In this document: piece after piece, positions 10,994 to 23,583 of the stretch
How the letters are laid out: each line of letters starts with the position of its first letter
Numbering within the stretch: the first letter of the stretch is position 1
NCBI GenBank assembly: GCA_963969595.1
Contig: OZ018417.1
Location: forward strand, 14,634,501 to 14,698,500
DNA: 64,000 bases
Reading direction: 5' to 3'
DNA from: Neckera pumila
Taxonomy: Eukaryota > Streptophyta > Bryopsida > Hypnales > Neckeraceae
Position numbers and translations under genes: made by a program
Notes under the pieces: generated by a model
Database searches by the model: none
Told to the model about the DNA's origin: nothing
The model's input: only the letters and a program-made list of their open reading frames with translations

Positions 10994-12298
10994 TGCTAGC
11001 GCGACTCATCGGTTATAACAATATATAGGATAGCTAACAATTGCTTGTGGAGGGTGTACTCTACTAATGAGGTTTAGGAGACTATAAGCAACACGCAAAT
11101 TGGTTGAGAACCCAAGTGGGCACCAAGTGGAATTCCAAGCAAATTTAGAAGATTAGAAGTCTACTAGTAATTTGAAGGAATAGATATGGTAGCATAGTTG
11201 TAGGGCAGGGTAGGCACATCATACTACTAAAATCATAACTCCTTCTATAATATCACAAATGCTACCATTAATAATAGGGGCTCATGCTTGCTATGCTAAG
11301 CATTCGTTGTATTATATATTAATATATTTTCAATCATGCATACATAAAAATAATATTTTCACACACTGTTATATTACAGAAATAGAGTAATAGTTTGCAA
11401 TCACATCTGTAATTTCAAAATTCTATTGCTACTACCAAATGATTTGAGAAATTTATTCAATTGAAGCAATTTTGGATGTCACAACAATTAAGTTGTTCAT
11501 GAAGTTTTTGAAATTTACAAGTTTTTCTTTTCAATTCACCCAGTTTTGGGGTTGCCATTGTTCATAACAATTGAGTCAACTTTTGAATGCATTACAAGAA
11601 ATGTGTATCTTTTATAGTATTTACCATTGCATATATTTCATTCATCATTCAATAGATTTCTATTGTACATTTCAATATATGCTTACTTATAAACAAAATT
11701 ATACAAAGATTTTAGTATTTTTTATTTGAAGATTTATTGAAATTTTTGTTTTGCATTTTATCTAATACATAAAAATTCTAATAAAATTCTAATGATGATT
11801 GTGTAGCATAGCAAGCGCCAACCGCTAGTTGATGCTGAATAATTAATCAAAATCTTAAAATCAACTTTGATATTTTAAAGTTTAGTTTAAAAAAATTTGG
11901 TATTATATTCAGAGACATTCAAAATATTTGGCAACTACCTCAAATAGTTTCAAAAGTCACTTGTTTTGTGCTAAGGGATGAAAGGACAAGATCCTTAGTT
12001 ATATAAATAGTATGGTAGGAGATAACACAATCTACGTGGGATATGTAAATTAGCATTAGTAGCAATCCAACTGCTCATAGTTACGTCAAAAGTAAGAATC
12101 ATGTTCAAAGTAGAAGTTCAAACCTCATTTTGGCATAGTAGAATAATTCTTTTCAAAAACCCTGAACTAAGTTAATGTGAAAAATCAAGCTAATTTTCAA
12201 CCCTACAAAATACAAATCTATTTGAGATTTTGAGCTTTTAATAAAAAGTTATGAACAAAGTTCAGAGAGGGGGTGTTATTATAGATCCCTTGCTAACC
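10994..12298. other. AT-rich spacer, no gene seen
   Basis: Collinear with about 31566-32875 in unit B. No coding frame, RNA gene or element ends were recognised. Confidence 0.5.
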
Positions 12299-12794
12299 AT
12301 TATAACTTTTGCGTTTTAGCTCCAAATGAATCAAGATTTATAGGAAAGCCACTCATAACCATTATACATCTTTTTCAATTTTTCAAGATCTTTCAAGAAT
12401 ATTTTTCTATTTTTAAACAGCCTCAATAATTTCTCACAATGGGTGATTTAGAGTTTTTTGGCACTTTTTTAATCCAAAAAAATAAATTCTAAGCTAAAAT
12501 TTGGAGAGAATTGCCTTCTAGTAGACTTATACCTACTATCCAAATGAAGTTTAAAAGTACTTATTTGTATGTGGTGTACAAGTCTACAAAGAAAGTTCCT
12601 TTTTGCATTTTTTTTCAAAGGTATGAAACATTATAATTTGGTGTGTTTTTTGGTCAAAACCCATCACCAAAAAGTTTTCTCAAATGAAAAATTTCCAAGG
12701 ATACTATTTAAAAAATCAAAAAAGGTATATAATGGTTATGAGTAGCTTTCCTATAAATTTTAAGTCATTTGGAGCTAAAACACGAAAATTATGG
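12299..12794. mobile_element. Fold-back element with about 82-bp arms, unit A
   Basis: The left arm 12299-12380 and right arm 12713-12794 are inverted copies (for example TTTTAGCTCCAAATGA versus TCATTTGGAGCTAAAA), separated by about 330 bp of AT-rich DNA. The interior resembles family R2. The duplicate is at about 32876-33362. The A and B units diverge just past the right arm, so the recombination or rearrangement boundary lies here. Confidence 0.7.
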
Positions 12795-12849
12795 CAAAAA
12801 TTATGGCAAACACGAAAATTATGGCAAAAAAAAAAATTATGGCAAAATA

Positions 12850-13198
12850 ATATTAAAAAAAAAATATTATTAAAATAATATTATTAAAAAAACTCAAAAT
12901 TACAGAAATCAAAATTACAGAGTGGCATGAGTGGTGCCATGTCAGAGTACAATCATTACACTTTTTTTTTTTTTTTTTTGTTAATAAATTATTAATAAAT
13001 TTTTACTATTTATTAATATTTATTCATTTTTTACTATTTATTAATTTATTAATATTTTTTATTTTTTAATATTTTTTATTTTTTAATATTTTTTTATTGT
13101 AACCATTGAATGCAATCACTGTTTAGTTCCCTTGAGTTCCCTTGGAGGAGCTTACACTACGAAGGAGCCCCTTTCAGGGCTCATGTTTTTTTCTAATG
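12850..13198. mobile_element. Member of the dispersed CATTAGGAAAAA repeat family, left end lost
   Basis: It contains the family's AAAATTACAG block, the GCCATGTCAGA block followed by a long T run (12961-12979), and the conserved right part (GAGTTCCCTTGGAGGAGCTT, CACTACGAAGGAGC) ending in CTAATG. Full-length relatives are at 48432-48875 and 56261-56708. The left end is missing or rearranged. Confidence 0.6.
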
Positions 13199-13222
13199 TG
13201 AGCTTCGACAGAAACATCTTAT

Positions 13223-13425
13223 GAAGCTCTCAACAACCGGTACCACCGTGCCGGGCGCCTCTCTTGTGCGAAGTTCAAGCATGCAGACAATGTGTTGAGC
13301 TTAACTTAGAATGTGTAGATTGAACGTTCAATCACTGGAAAATTAAGTTATTCGTCATCTCTGGAAAGTTATTGAAACCGCTGCTGTCAACAGAATAGTC
13401 ACATCTTGAACCGACACGACTAAGG
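13223..13425. repeat. Second, diverged copy of the LysM-pseudogene 3' flank
   Basis: The block shares CATGCAGACAATGT, AAAGTTATTGAA and GTCACATCTTGAACCGACAC with 10430-10545 and its duplicate at 31000-31120. This places an extra fragment of that 3' flank immediately upstream of the unit B receptor kinase, and suggests an additional rearranged unit at the A/B junction. Confidence 0.6.
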
Positions 13426-13439
13426 TAGGAGACTCAGAA

Positions 13440-14880
13440 ATGGAGCATCTAAAGGCTGGTCCGCCTTTTTCATGTATTTCTATGGACGGGAATATTTTTA
13501 GTTTACTTTCCAGATAGAGAGAAATTAATGAGGGTCTATGGCTGTATGTGTTTGCAGTGGATGTGATGCATGTCTAGATGCTTTGAGTGTGTGAGAAGTT
13601 GATTTGTAAAATTGTTAAAGCTGTTTACAAATTTGAATTGGTTGATCATCAATTTGATTTTGATTTTAATCTTACAAGATGGGTTTTGTGTCTAATGGTG
13701 AATCCGGTATGTATCAGCAATCCCTGGGTAGTTGAATGATCGAATTGAGAATTTAATCAAATTGTCTAAAAGCATCCAGTTTGATTTGTTGTATAACTGA
13801 ACAACAACATCCTGATTGAAATTAATTGATTAATATTTGTATGTGAATGTTGGTGAGTGAAATGGATTTGATAAAGGTCTGATCAAATAGAGATTAAATA
13901 TAATTTAAATTATTTGGATAAGTAATAAAATATACCAACCACGTGTGTTGATGAATTTTATTGTTAAATCTGGATGTTATGAAAATTATTTAATTGTCAT
14001 AGTCAAATTAAGTGAGGAATCGAATTAAGTCTGATTGATAAGAGATTAGAAGAACCAATATGAGCAATGGACTGTGTTGTGATTTATTTGGAATTTTGGA
14101 ATTAAAGCTAATCAATTGAAGTAGTGAGTAATTCAATTATTCATTTCAACTACTAATCGAGTTGATATTAATAAATTGAGAATACTACCTATTGGTCATG
14201 CAGTCAAATTAACCAATGAATGAATGTACTAATTATTGTTGATTGTGTATGCCAAAATTGGAACATCACTTAGTTGTCTCGTGGGTTGTTGGGTAAATTA
14301 TAGAGAATATAATTTTGATTTTAGTTGTGGCAACGACACAGGGCACACTAGTCTACATTAAAGAAAGGACTTTTCATGGAAACAAGGAAGGTTGAATTGA
14401 TTAGCGCACATACCAATAATTTTTTCTTGGCATCCATTGGCTACTACCACTTTTTGTCATGATGACTCCCATCAATCAACTTGCCGAGAGTTTTGCCGGG
14501 GTTTGCAAAATGACAAAATATGCCAATCCCGGGGGGTCCCATACCGAGACCGGGAAAGTGAAGGTCTCCATACCGATTGCATTGGAGCACAATTTTAAAT
14601 CAAAATTCTTGTCCACCCTGCACAGTGCCGATACTGTGCAAGGTGCCGGTTGCATTGCAGATGGTCTAAAGGACTATAGCAACTGAGCTTAGGATGAACA
14701 ATGATTTGACATCATTCTATGGCATCTTCGGATTGCGTGTCAAAAGAAAATTGTGAGGAATCTGTAAGACTTGGCATGCACATTTGAAGAGTGTCGGACC
14801 CTTAGCGCGTAAGGGTGACCCCTGGATATGCTGTACCATCATACCTGGACCCACTGTCGAGGCTCAAATGGCTTTGAAAG
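13440..14880. other. Unit A/B junction spacer, no gene recognised
   Basis: The sequence is AT-rich to 14.4 kb, then of mixed composition. A 75-codon plus-strand ORF at 14459-14686 has no recognised domain, and I do not accept it as a gene. A short segment at 13434-13480 (GGTCCGCCTTTTTCATGT) recurs inverted at about 38000-38040. Confidence 0.4.
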
Positions 14881-14989
14881 CTCAGTTCAAAAATTTCAAA
14901 GAATAGAAACTCTTTCCTTAAGGGAATCTCCGGACGAAGACCTGGGACTGCCTGACGACAGATTCGTCATCGACTGTGAACGTACTAAT

Positions 14990-15437
14990 TCAATGATTCT
15001 CGATAGATTCAGGCATACTAAAGAATACACATGCTCCCGAAATGGGATTGCCAGCTGCTTCTGAATAAACGCACTCGCTTGCAATTGACCACTCCGTGTG
15101 GAGAAGAAATATTACGCGTGTGGTCTTGTATATATTGAATGCAGTTCTAGTAATTAGACTAGCCTCTTTGCTAACTTAATTAGTTCGATCTTTTGGTCTT
15201 TCGCTCACCACGAATGAGCAAGAGTGAACTTGGATGGTGTCAGTAGAAACTAGATACTATGAACAGAAACTTAGATGGTGTCAGTAGCGCGCATGCGAGA
15301 GGCCAGATTTTGCTGCTTTGAAATTGTACTTACAGGGGAAAGCATTTGGCGCCGTGTGACGTCTTACTTGAAGAGTTGAAGCTAGCCTGGCCTCTGTTGC
15401 CCTTGCTGGAATTTGCAACAGAGCGCCGTGAGCCAAA
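14990..15437 (+). promoter_or_regulatory. Promoter and 5' UTR region of receptor kinase copy B, TATA box lost
   Basis: The region aligns with 38718-39068 upstream of copy C. Where copy C has TATATAAAA (38802-38810), copy B reads AATAAAC (around 15064), as if one TATA unit were deleted. Flanking bases (CTGCTTCTGAATA and CTCGCTTGCAATTGA) are conserved on both sides, so the alignment is secure. A direct repeat, GATGGTGTCAGTAG, occurs twice (about 15232 and 15273). A TATATATT run occurs about 60 bp further downstream (15128). The transcription start is inferred only. Confidence 0.55.
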
Positions 15438-18400
15438 ATGGGTGCGCGGGACGTGGAGCGCCGATTTTTGTTTGAGGGTCTTTCTGTACTTCTGCTATTC
15501 CTCGACACTGGCAGCTTGGTTAAAGGGCAGGATTACACATACGTTTATGTTCCTGCTGAACGTACGTCACTCTCAAGAACTTGAAAATTAGAAATAATTC
15601 TTTTGAATTGGATGGGATGGTCATGCCAGTGATACTTATGTTGCCGAGTTTTCGGCTGTTTCCAGTGCTGACGAGAATCAATCTTCTGCATCATTCTTAA
15701 AGTTCGATTCAGCAAGTTGGTTGTTCATCTATGGGTCTTCACTGCTGAAATTTCTTCTTCTCTGAAAATTGCAGAGGAAGCGCTTCAGGCAGTCTGGGAA
15801 GCATGGCAGAGTACCTCGGATAAGGGAAGTAACCTGGCAGGGTGGAGTTCTGCGGAGAACGAGTGTTGCAATTATTTCAATCTAAATGCGAATGCGACGT
15901 ATTCGCCCAGTTGGCAAGGAGTGCAGTGCTCGTGGGGCTGTAATAATGAAAATTGCACAGAGCTATTACGTTACATAGGTGGCTTGTAAGCATTCTAACT
16001 TCTTTTCTTTCTCAAAGATCGATGTAACTGGGGTTCGGATGCATCCTCTCAAGACAATAGTAAACATTGGTTTCGTTAAATTGGCGGAATTCCAATACTT
16101 TCGCACCTTTCAGAACACCTGTTCGGAAACATAAATTCATACCTCTCATGATGTACGCGTATGTCACAATTTTGGGCGCAGGAAGCGCACCACTTTTAAC
16201 GAAATTGACGTTAGAACCAGTAATGAAGTAGAGAATCCTCATGACATCGAACATCCTGAACTTAGTGGCCTGGTGTTGTTCGGTCTTTTTTAGAATGGAG
16301 TTTCTCAGTCTGCAAGTCTACAGTCTATTCTCGAAAAACACTCTGAATAGTTGTCAAGGTACTCCTAAAGACTAACAGTGATATTGTGTTCATAATGGAA
16401 TGTCAATGGACAGGTCTTTATCTAATGCATCGATTGTGGGCGTTTTGCCACCGGAGATTGGAAAGCTCACATACCTCTTAAACTTGTAAGTTCATTCATC
16501 TACCACATAATTTAGGTTTTACTTTCCAAGTTCAGCAAACTTAATTTCAGGTTTTGGGTTTGATGTGTCAAGCTAAACACTTGGGGGGAGGGGGAGGGAC
16601 GTACTTACCCTAAATTGTCACCCTCACCTGGGGCAGGATTATTTGAAAGGGCCCTGGTCACAAACATCTTTGGTTCTTGCAACAACCAATATCATAGTCT
16701 CAAGTGAAAATTATGAGATATTTCTAAGATGAAAAGTAATTGTAAGTTGACCATTGGTCAATTTCGTTGTATAGCCACAAAATTGAAAGCGCCAAAATTG
16801 TGACATTCAGCTGCAGAAAGCACTCAAAATTGTCAATTTCGTGAAATTGGCGCAAATCTGGAAACCAAAAAGTGTGATTTCCATCTACAAAACTCCAAAA
16901 TCAGGAAAAGTATAGATTTTCTTTTCAGGTAGCACTCCCTGAAATGTGCCATAGTCGTGGAATTCCGCTCATTTCACGAAATTGAGGTTTAAAACTATGA
17001 CTGCTATGGAATGACGATTCAAGGCGCCATCTTGAAGAGTACCACGAATTTGACGTCACCAAACATGAAACCTTCTCAGACCTTTTCATCTTATTAGAGG
17101 TTAATTCTTCCTATCGCAATTATCTTCCAATTGCTGATCTGTGCACTTATGTCAACTAATATGTGCAGGGAATTGACAGGAAATCCGAACCTCACTGGGC
17201 CTCTCCCTGGAGAACTCAGAGATACATGGTTGAATGTTTTGTAAGTATTAATATATTCTATACTGTATTCTCCTGTCAACATTTGTAAGAGAATGTGCCG
17301 AAGTATCTTTGAAAGTCCCACGTCTATCTCACCCTGAAACTTTGATCATTCTTATGTAAATTTTGTTGACACGCGGGTAACACTGAGGGAATTTATTCCC
17401 GGGGATTAATTCCCTCAGTATACCATCAGCTGTACTGAATATACTAATGAATCAAATTGTGCCTGAATTTGACTTAGGGATGTCCACGACAATGCTTTCA
17501 ACGACACGATTCCAAGTCTGCCATGGACTCTTCTGCAATTGTGAGTGATATGCCTCATACTTGAAGAGCCTAAACAGTTTAAGCCGAAGTTCTTGTTGCA
17601 AGATCGAACTATAGTATCCAACTTAATTGATCCGCGCTCCGCAGACGGAGTCAGCCGCTAAGCAAACATGACACTATGAAGAAGAGAAAGCTTTACAAGG
17701 TGAATTTATCAAATTGAGCTTGCAATGCGAAATAGCTATGCATTCCACTAACACTCAATGTATTCTGCCCATTCAACAGAGACTTGAGTGGCAATCAGTT
17801 CACTGGACCCTATCCATTTGAACAGTTCGAGGTCATGTATTACCTCCAAGAACTCAGCGTTGGTGGTAATCTTTTCTATGGACCAATCCAAGAAGATGCA
17901 TTTACGCATACAACGGAAATAAAATCACTGTAAGGCCCTTTGTCTGATCTCTGGTTTATTTCTTCTTTTGAAGTTGTCTGAAATGCACAGTAATTCTTGC
18001 ATCATGTGAGCTTCGTCAACCTGCGTTTCTTTCAATGTTGGTGACAAATCGGCTTGTTTCTACTAATCAGGGACATATCTGACAACGTTTTCATTGGCAC
18101 TTTGCCAAACCTCACTTCCATGCATCGTCTGACGCATTTGTAAGCTCCACCCCATCCAGTTCGCGGACTTTCGATGTCCAGTTTTTAAGAACAGTCATGC
18201 AAATTTCTGCTGTCGGTGACCGCGAGAAAATCAAACTTTGTACTGAAGTTTGTCAATGGATGTGCAGGGATGTCTCTGGGAATCAGTTTGAGGGGTCGTT
18301 GCCAGATCTCACAGGGTTTTCCACACTGCGTTATGTGTACGTCTCACTCTCTGCACGCTCAGATGGTTGATCCTGTAGTAAATTCTTCACAAAATGAGTG

Positions 18401-21400
18401 GCTTGGAACTTAGTATGTCTTTGAAATGAAACTTTCATACACAACATTTTACATGATCTGCATGTGTGGATGTGATACAGGGATTTGGGCAGCAACAGAT
18501 TCACCGGGACCGCAAATTTGGTAGATATATTTAACCTGAGTGCAAGTACTGCACTGGCTTTTGTGAACTTGTCTCACAATCAACTTACTGGTCCTCTCCC
18601 ATCCTGGAATGCCTCAAGCCTTGGCTCTGTGGAGGAACTGTAAGCTGCACACCCTGCTCCACTTGCCCAAACTAGGCTTTCATTGGACTGCAGCATCAAT
18701 TCTTGCAACAGCTGAAATACAGATCAATCTGTACTTGTCCTATAGATTTCTCTTCTCATGACATGAGATAGCTGAGTCTGGCTGTCGAGTGAGGACAGGA
18801 AATGAGATGGCACTAAACCGCTTTGCTAGCAAGCCTGACCTCAGAAGTAATTGCCAGGTACCTAGACAACAACGATCTTACAGGAACCCTTGACATTTTG
18901 AACATGTTTCAACTGGGGTTACTTCAAGATGATAATTCGGCTGTCAACTCATCTGAGAAGTTGGGGATTATGAGTTTGAGAAACAATAGCATCCAGCACG
19001 TAAATTCGAACCCTAACATCATCGCTAACACCACTACTGTTTTTATGTAAGTACAAATCTGTGGCCATTAGTTTGTCGCAATGAAATATCTGAATCCAGT
19101 GGAATACCTTAGATGCTGTCATGTTCGTTGTGGCAGCTCATTTGTTTGATAACCGTCACTAATTCACTGATATTTTGCAGACTACAGGGGAATCCATATT
19201 GTGATAACTTTGACTCCAACCATTACGATGATACCCACAGATGCTACTGTTCACAAGTCTGCATTGTAACATCACGTAAGTATCATGACTGCAATATAAC
19301 GCAGATTGACGATCGATCACATGAGAGCCTTTCTCCAATTCGGATGTGCAAGTGCAGTACATAATTAGTTTGTCGAGCTCTTTCTATTAACTTTTTCTTT
19401 CTAATCGAATGTTCACCGACAGAAACTTTATTGCCTTTTTCCGTTTGCAGCAAAAACGGACAACCGCAAGATTATCATCATTTCAGCCACTACGAGTGCT
19501 GCTGCGGTGATGTTGATATTGCTGATTGTTGTGGGAGCTATACTTTTCAAAAACCGAAGATACAAACGGTATCTGCAACTTCAATTCGAACAAAGTGAGT
19601 ACCTCTTAAAAGCATTTGTATCCTTGCTTTTGCATACAATAGCACTTCTTCACATTCACTAGATTCAAACGATCTGTTTGGTGACATTCATTCCCTTTAC
19701 CGCGATTCAGAATTTGAGGAGTTTGACGTGAAGCCCACTATTTTCTCCTACAATGAGCTGCGGGGTGCCACACGAGACTTTCATGAAGACATGAAGTTGG
19801 GGGAGGGCGCCTATGGAGCAGTATACAAGGTGCCCAGTACCACCACTGATTATTTCAATGTCAACCATCTACATCTGCAGAAAGCACCATTTCTGACTGA
19901 TGTAGTCATTTACCTTACGATTCACACCATAATTTGGAGTGCTGACTTTGGAATACAATTTCATCTGCAGGGTGTGCTGCCAAGTGGAAACGTGGTGGCC
20001 GTGAAGCAGCTGTTCGTCAAAACAGCCCAAGGCCACGACGAATTCTTGAATGAAGTGGTCCTGATCACGGGCATGAAGCACAGGAATCTGGTGAATCTCA
20101 AAGGATGTTGTCTTCGTGAATCCCAAAAGCTGTTGGTGTACGAGTACGTGGATAATTTCGATGTTGATCAAATTCTACTCGGTATGTTCGTTCAACACAG
20201 CTCTGCTCATTGACGCCTAGCTCACGCGCGTAGCTTCTTCTCCTGCTCCCGTCATTTACATAACCATATATCTCCTTAATCACCACACTTGTACGAGAGT
20301 GAGGTTTCACTATCAGTTTGTAAATGTTTCCCCTGTTCTCAACAGGATCCAAAAAGCAGGAGATGAGCGGTGAGCTAGCGAGCTGGGCTGTGCGGCTCAA
20401 GATCTGCTTGGGCATTGCGCGTGGTTTGCATTATCTGCATGCATTGGCTCATCCGAGAGTCATCCACCGGGACATCAAGGCTGGCAACATCTTATTAGAC
20501 TCTCATCTGGAGCCCAAGATTGCAGATTTCGGCTTGGCTCTGTTATTCCCCGATGAACAAAGTCACATCATGACTGTGCACATTGCTGGAACCAAGTAAG
20601 TCCAATCGTTTCCGACCCCTCCAATGCAGGCACTGGCAGTGGCTTTCTATATCTGTCAACGATCAATTGAGTGGGTTTTAATCCACTCCCGATGCTTTTA
20701 TCACTAACATGGTCATTCTGCTGTGAACGATGATGGTTGCAGAGGGTATTTGGCACCAGAGTATGCTTCCCTTGGCCAACTAAGCGACAAAGTAGACGTG
20801 TACAGCTTTGGGGTATTATGTTTGGAGATTATAAGTGGGCGCCGCAACATTGATGACACTGCACCGTTGGAGCAAGTTTATCTTTCCCAATGGGTACTTC
20901 CATCTTTTTCCTACCACCCTCACCCATTGCAATCTCATTTCATACCCTCAATGGAGGTCATTTCAGGGCAAATGACAGACTTTGTTTCTCACACTGAATG
21001 AAAAAAGGCATGTCATTTTCATAATGTGGAGTTGCTTTAGCATCATGATGTATTTCTTTCTAAACCATGAGTTGAACATGGTTGACCAAGATGGCAAGAT
21101 CCAACTATCTAACTTTTGTTGTTATGTTTGGCAATGTGAAAGCAGAGCCTCATTATGAGAAATATCAACCGTTGCTGCTCTATGACTCTAATTTCACATT
21201 ACCTACTCATGACATCACCACTAACAGTGCAAAGAATATAGAAGACTTTGATTTTCGTAAATTAAGAAGGTGCATGATTTCATATATGACACAGGCATGG
21301 CAACTGCACAAGAATGACAGGCTACTAGATCTGGTGGATCCAACCCTCCATATGAATGAAGAAGAGGTGCGAGATGTGCAACGAGTGATCAACATGTGTC

Positions 21401-21732
21401 TTTTATGCATTTCCAATGCAGTAGAAAGGAGGCCTAGCATGGCCCGCATTGTGTCTATATTGCAAGGGGATACAGAATCTGAAGTGCATGTGCTGGGGGA
21501 AGGAAGGTTGAGCAACACTTGGTCAGAAATTTCAAAAAGCGGGTTGGAGAGCATCTTGGAGGAAGAAAACAGCTCTTGGTCGCAAAGTGCAAAAAGTGGG
21601 TTGGGGAGCGTCTTGGAGGAAGGAATCACCAAGTCCTTATTAAATGGGCCTCATGGAAAATCTCGTGGCCGCAAACTAAGTAATGGGAGTGACACTTTTA
21701 CCGTGGAGATGAGTGAAGTTAGAGCTCGATAG
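15438..21732 (+). CDS. LRR receptor-like serine/threonine kinase, complete copy B (17 exons, 877 aa)
   Basis: This is a cell-surface receptor kinase that would phosphorylate Ser/Thr targets after ligand sensing. Exons by splice signals and frame: 15438-15561, 15775-15985, 16414-16485, 17169-17240, 17478-17540, 17780-17929, 18071-18139, 18268-18336, 18481-18639, 18858-19046, 19181-19275, 19451-19594, 19663-19829, 19971-20181, 20346-20595, 20743-20893, 21295-21732. They join without a stop. Residues 1-31 are a signal peptide (hydrophobic SVLLLFL core); about 42-111 a Cys-rich LRR cap; about 112-395 LRRs in phase-2 exons of 63-189 bp; about 405-424 a second Cys cluster; about 432-454 the membrane span; about 500-780 the kinase (GEGAYGAV, K540, HRD D641, DFG D659, APE). 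There is no malectin domain, unlike LRR-VIII-2 kinases with similar catalytic domains. The start is chosen because that ATG alone gives a signal peptide. The ligand is unknown. Confidence 0.92.
16073..16210. mobile_element. M1 MITE in intron 2 of copy B
   Basis: The ends TTTCGTTAAATTGGCGG and the complement of TTTTAACGAAATTGACG form the M1 terminal inverted repeat. The orthologous element is in copy C at 40371-40513, so the insertion predates the B/C split. Confidence 0.7.
16758..16987. mobile_element. M1-related inverted-repeat element in intron 3 of copy B
   Basis: The ends GTCAATTTCGTTGTA and TTTCACGAAATTGAGG are inverted. An internal GTCAATTTCGTGAAATTGGCG suggests two elements side by side. 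The copy C equivalent spans about 41136-41373. Confidence 0.6.
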
Positions 21733-22200
21733 CCATGCATGGCCTCTCCTAGTAAGAGGATAGGATCACAAAGATCAACAACAACTTTGTAGCAAATTTG
21801 ATTGATCATAGGAATAGACATGCCTACACAACTTCAATGCATAGGGTAGTACATGCTCTATGCTCTTGCGGAGATTGCAATTGCAAACCTCACTCTCCTA
21901 TTTAAGCTATAGAGTCCTTCAAAATGGTTCCAATGATTGTAAATGTTACATTCAAAGCACGATGTAGGTAAAATGAAATTGTAAAATAGAAAGCGATAAT
22001 TTTATTTGAATAGAACATATAATGTAGTATACATTTATTGAGATTTGAGCAAAATTTTAGTATTAAGTGAGAAGCAAAAAATAATTGAAGCTTTTTTATG
22101 TATTGTGAGAATTTTGAAGGTCCAATATGATAATTGTTCAATAGCCTATCTATTTTCCTTTGGCTTCTAGTAGAAGGCTTTTCTCATAAAAGATTACGAT
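21733..22200. other. 3' flank of copy B, no gene seen
   Basis: Probable 3' UTR and AT-rich spacer, matching 2105-2589 closely. Confidence 0.6.
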
Positions 22201-22970
22201 TTTATTAATCTCTTTTGTTGGTGTATCATACTAATTTTATCTCCATTTCAAAATTGCCCACAGATGTTCAATGGAATTTGTGCTTGGTGATTGAGTGGGC
22301 TTAAGATAAGAGACTAGAAGTTTGGATAGAAAACCTCCAATTCATACTAAGAGAGGTGTTCAATGGAATTTGTGTTTGGTGTTTGAGTGGGCTTAAGATA
22401 AGAGACTAGAAGTTTGGATAGAAAACCTCCAATTCATACTAAGAGAGGTGTGTATAGGTGCATTGTCTTGTTGAAAGCTGACTTTCGACACATCTAAGCT
22501 AAATTTTTGAATTGTATCATAAAGGTATTCAATTTTCAAAAATGTTTTATTTACAATGTTGAATAAGCAACCTTCAACTTTTACGAGGTCAATGTATAGA
22601 CATAGAGCCTTATACCATCACTGAGCTATTACCATACTTAATTGTTGGAATCTTTTATTCGCTCTAAAAGTTCCTCTAAATAAAGAGTCCAACACCAAAT
22701 TCTTCCATTTGAAGAAATCTATGAATTTAAGATTCATTTGAGAATTTCATGTGACTCCAATCATCAACAATCCAACACTAATACTTAAATCTCACAAATT
22801 CAAAGCAATCCTTAACATTTTGCCTTGAAAAATGTAGTTTCTTCTCTTTCAAATTTGAGAACAAACGTGCTCTATGAAAATCACAACATACAGTAGTGTC
22901 ACTAAATCTATACCAAAAGTTTACATTTTTTGTATTAATTTTGCAATGTCTCTTGCACTAGGTATCTACA
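22200..22970 (-). pseudogene. Decayed Tc1-type transposase, unit B
   Basis: Counterpart of 2590-3260, read on the minus strand with the same Tc1 blocks in order (FQQDNAPIHTS-type block near 22450-22485, IEHLW motif near 22265-22300). The C-terminal Glu-motif segment is present twice because of a 92-bp tandem duplication. Multiple stops and frameshifts make it non-functional. Confidence 0.8.
22266..22449. repeat. 92-bp tandem duplication inside the Tc1 relic of unit B
   Basis: Two nearly identical 92-bp units (22266-22357 and 22358-22449) both begin GTTCAATGGAATTTGTG. Unit A has one copy, so the duplication happened after the A/B split or was lost in A. Confidence 0.9.
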
Positions 22971-23583
22971 TTTCTCATAGGCAAATTGATTAAATTGATT
23001 GAATTAGAAACACAAAGACAATTTTGAAGGTCACAGTAATAAAGAACTTCCTTTTATCTTTAGAAATTGATGAGGTGTAGCTTGTAAGCTAGATTTTGAT
23101 GCTATAGAACTCAAAAATTGAGTATTGGAGGAGAAGAACTCTAGTGTGGAATCCAAAGTCTAACTTAAGTCTAAAATGTTGTTGAGGATGCACAACTTCA
23201 TCTAAGATTATAGGAATATAATGAAAAATAAATAAAATTTCATCTAATATTTTTGGAATTTGCTTGCATACATTATCAAAAAATAGTATTGCAAATTCCC
23301 TCATTACAATACTATTTAATTTCTATTATTGAAGATGTTTAATCCGGAATCCATCCTTGTAGTGCCTTTTGGCCATTTCTTGCTACTTACATTTGATGTG
23401 ACTTCTTGCCATAAAGATGATATTTTTTGAAGTTGAGTCCAACTAAAACTGAAGTTTATTGTGTAATTTCTACTTTAATTAGAAATTTTGAAGAATTTGT
23501 ATATTTCAATGTTTTATAGCAATTTGTACTTTGGGTCTATAACCATGCCAATTTGTGGTTTTTTAAATTTAAGAGTCTTGGAT
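22971..23583. other. AT-rich spacer, duplicate of 3261-3860
   Basis: Closely similar to unit A over its whole length. No gene recognised. Confidence 0.5.

Noticed and set aside
14459..14686. 75-codon plus-strand ORF
   Set aside because: No recognised domain, no splice partner and no relative elsewhere in the window.
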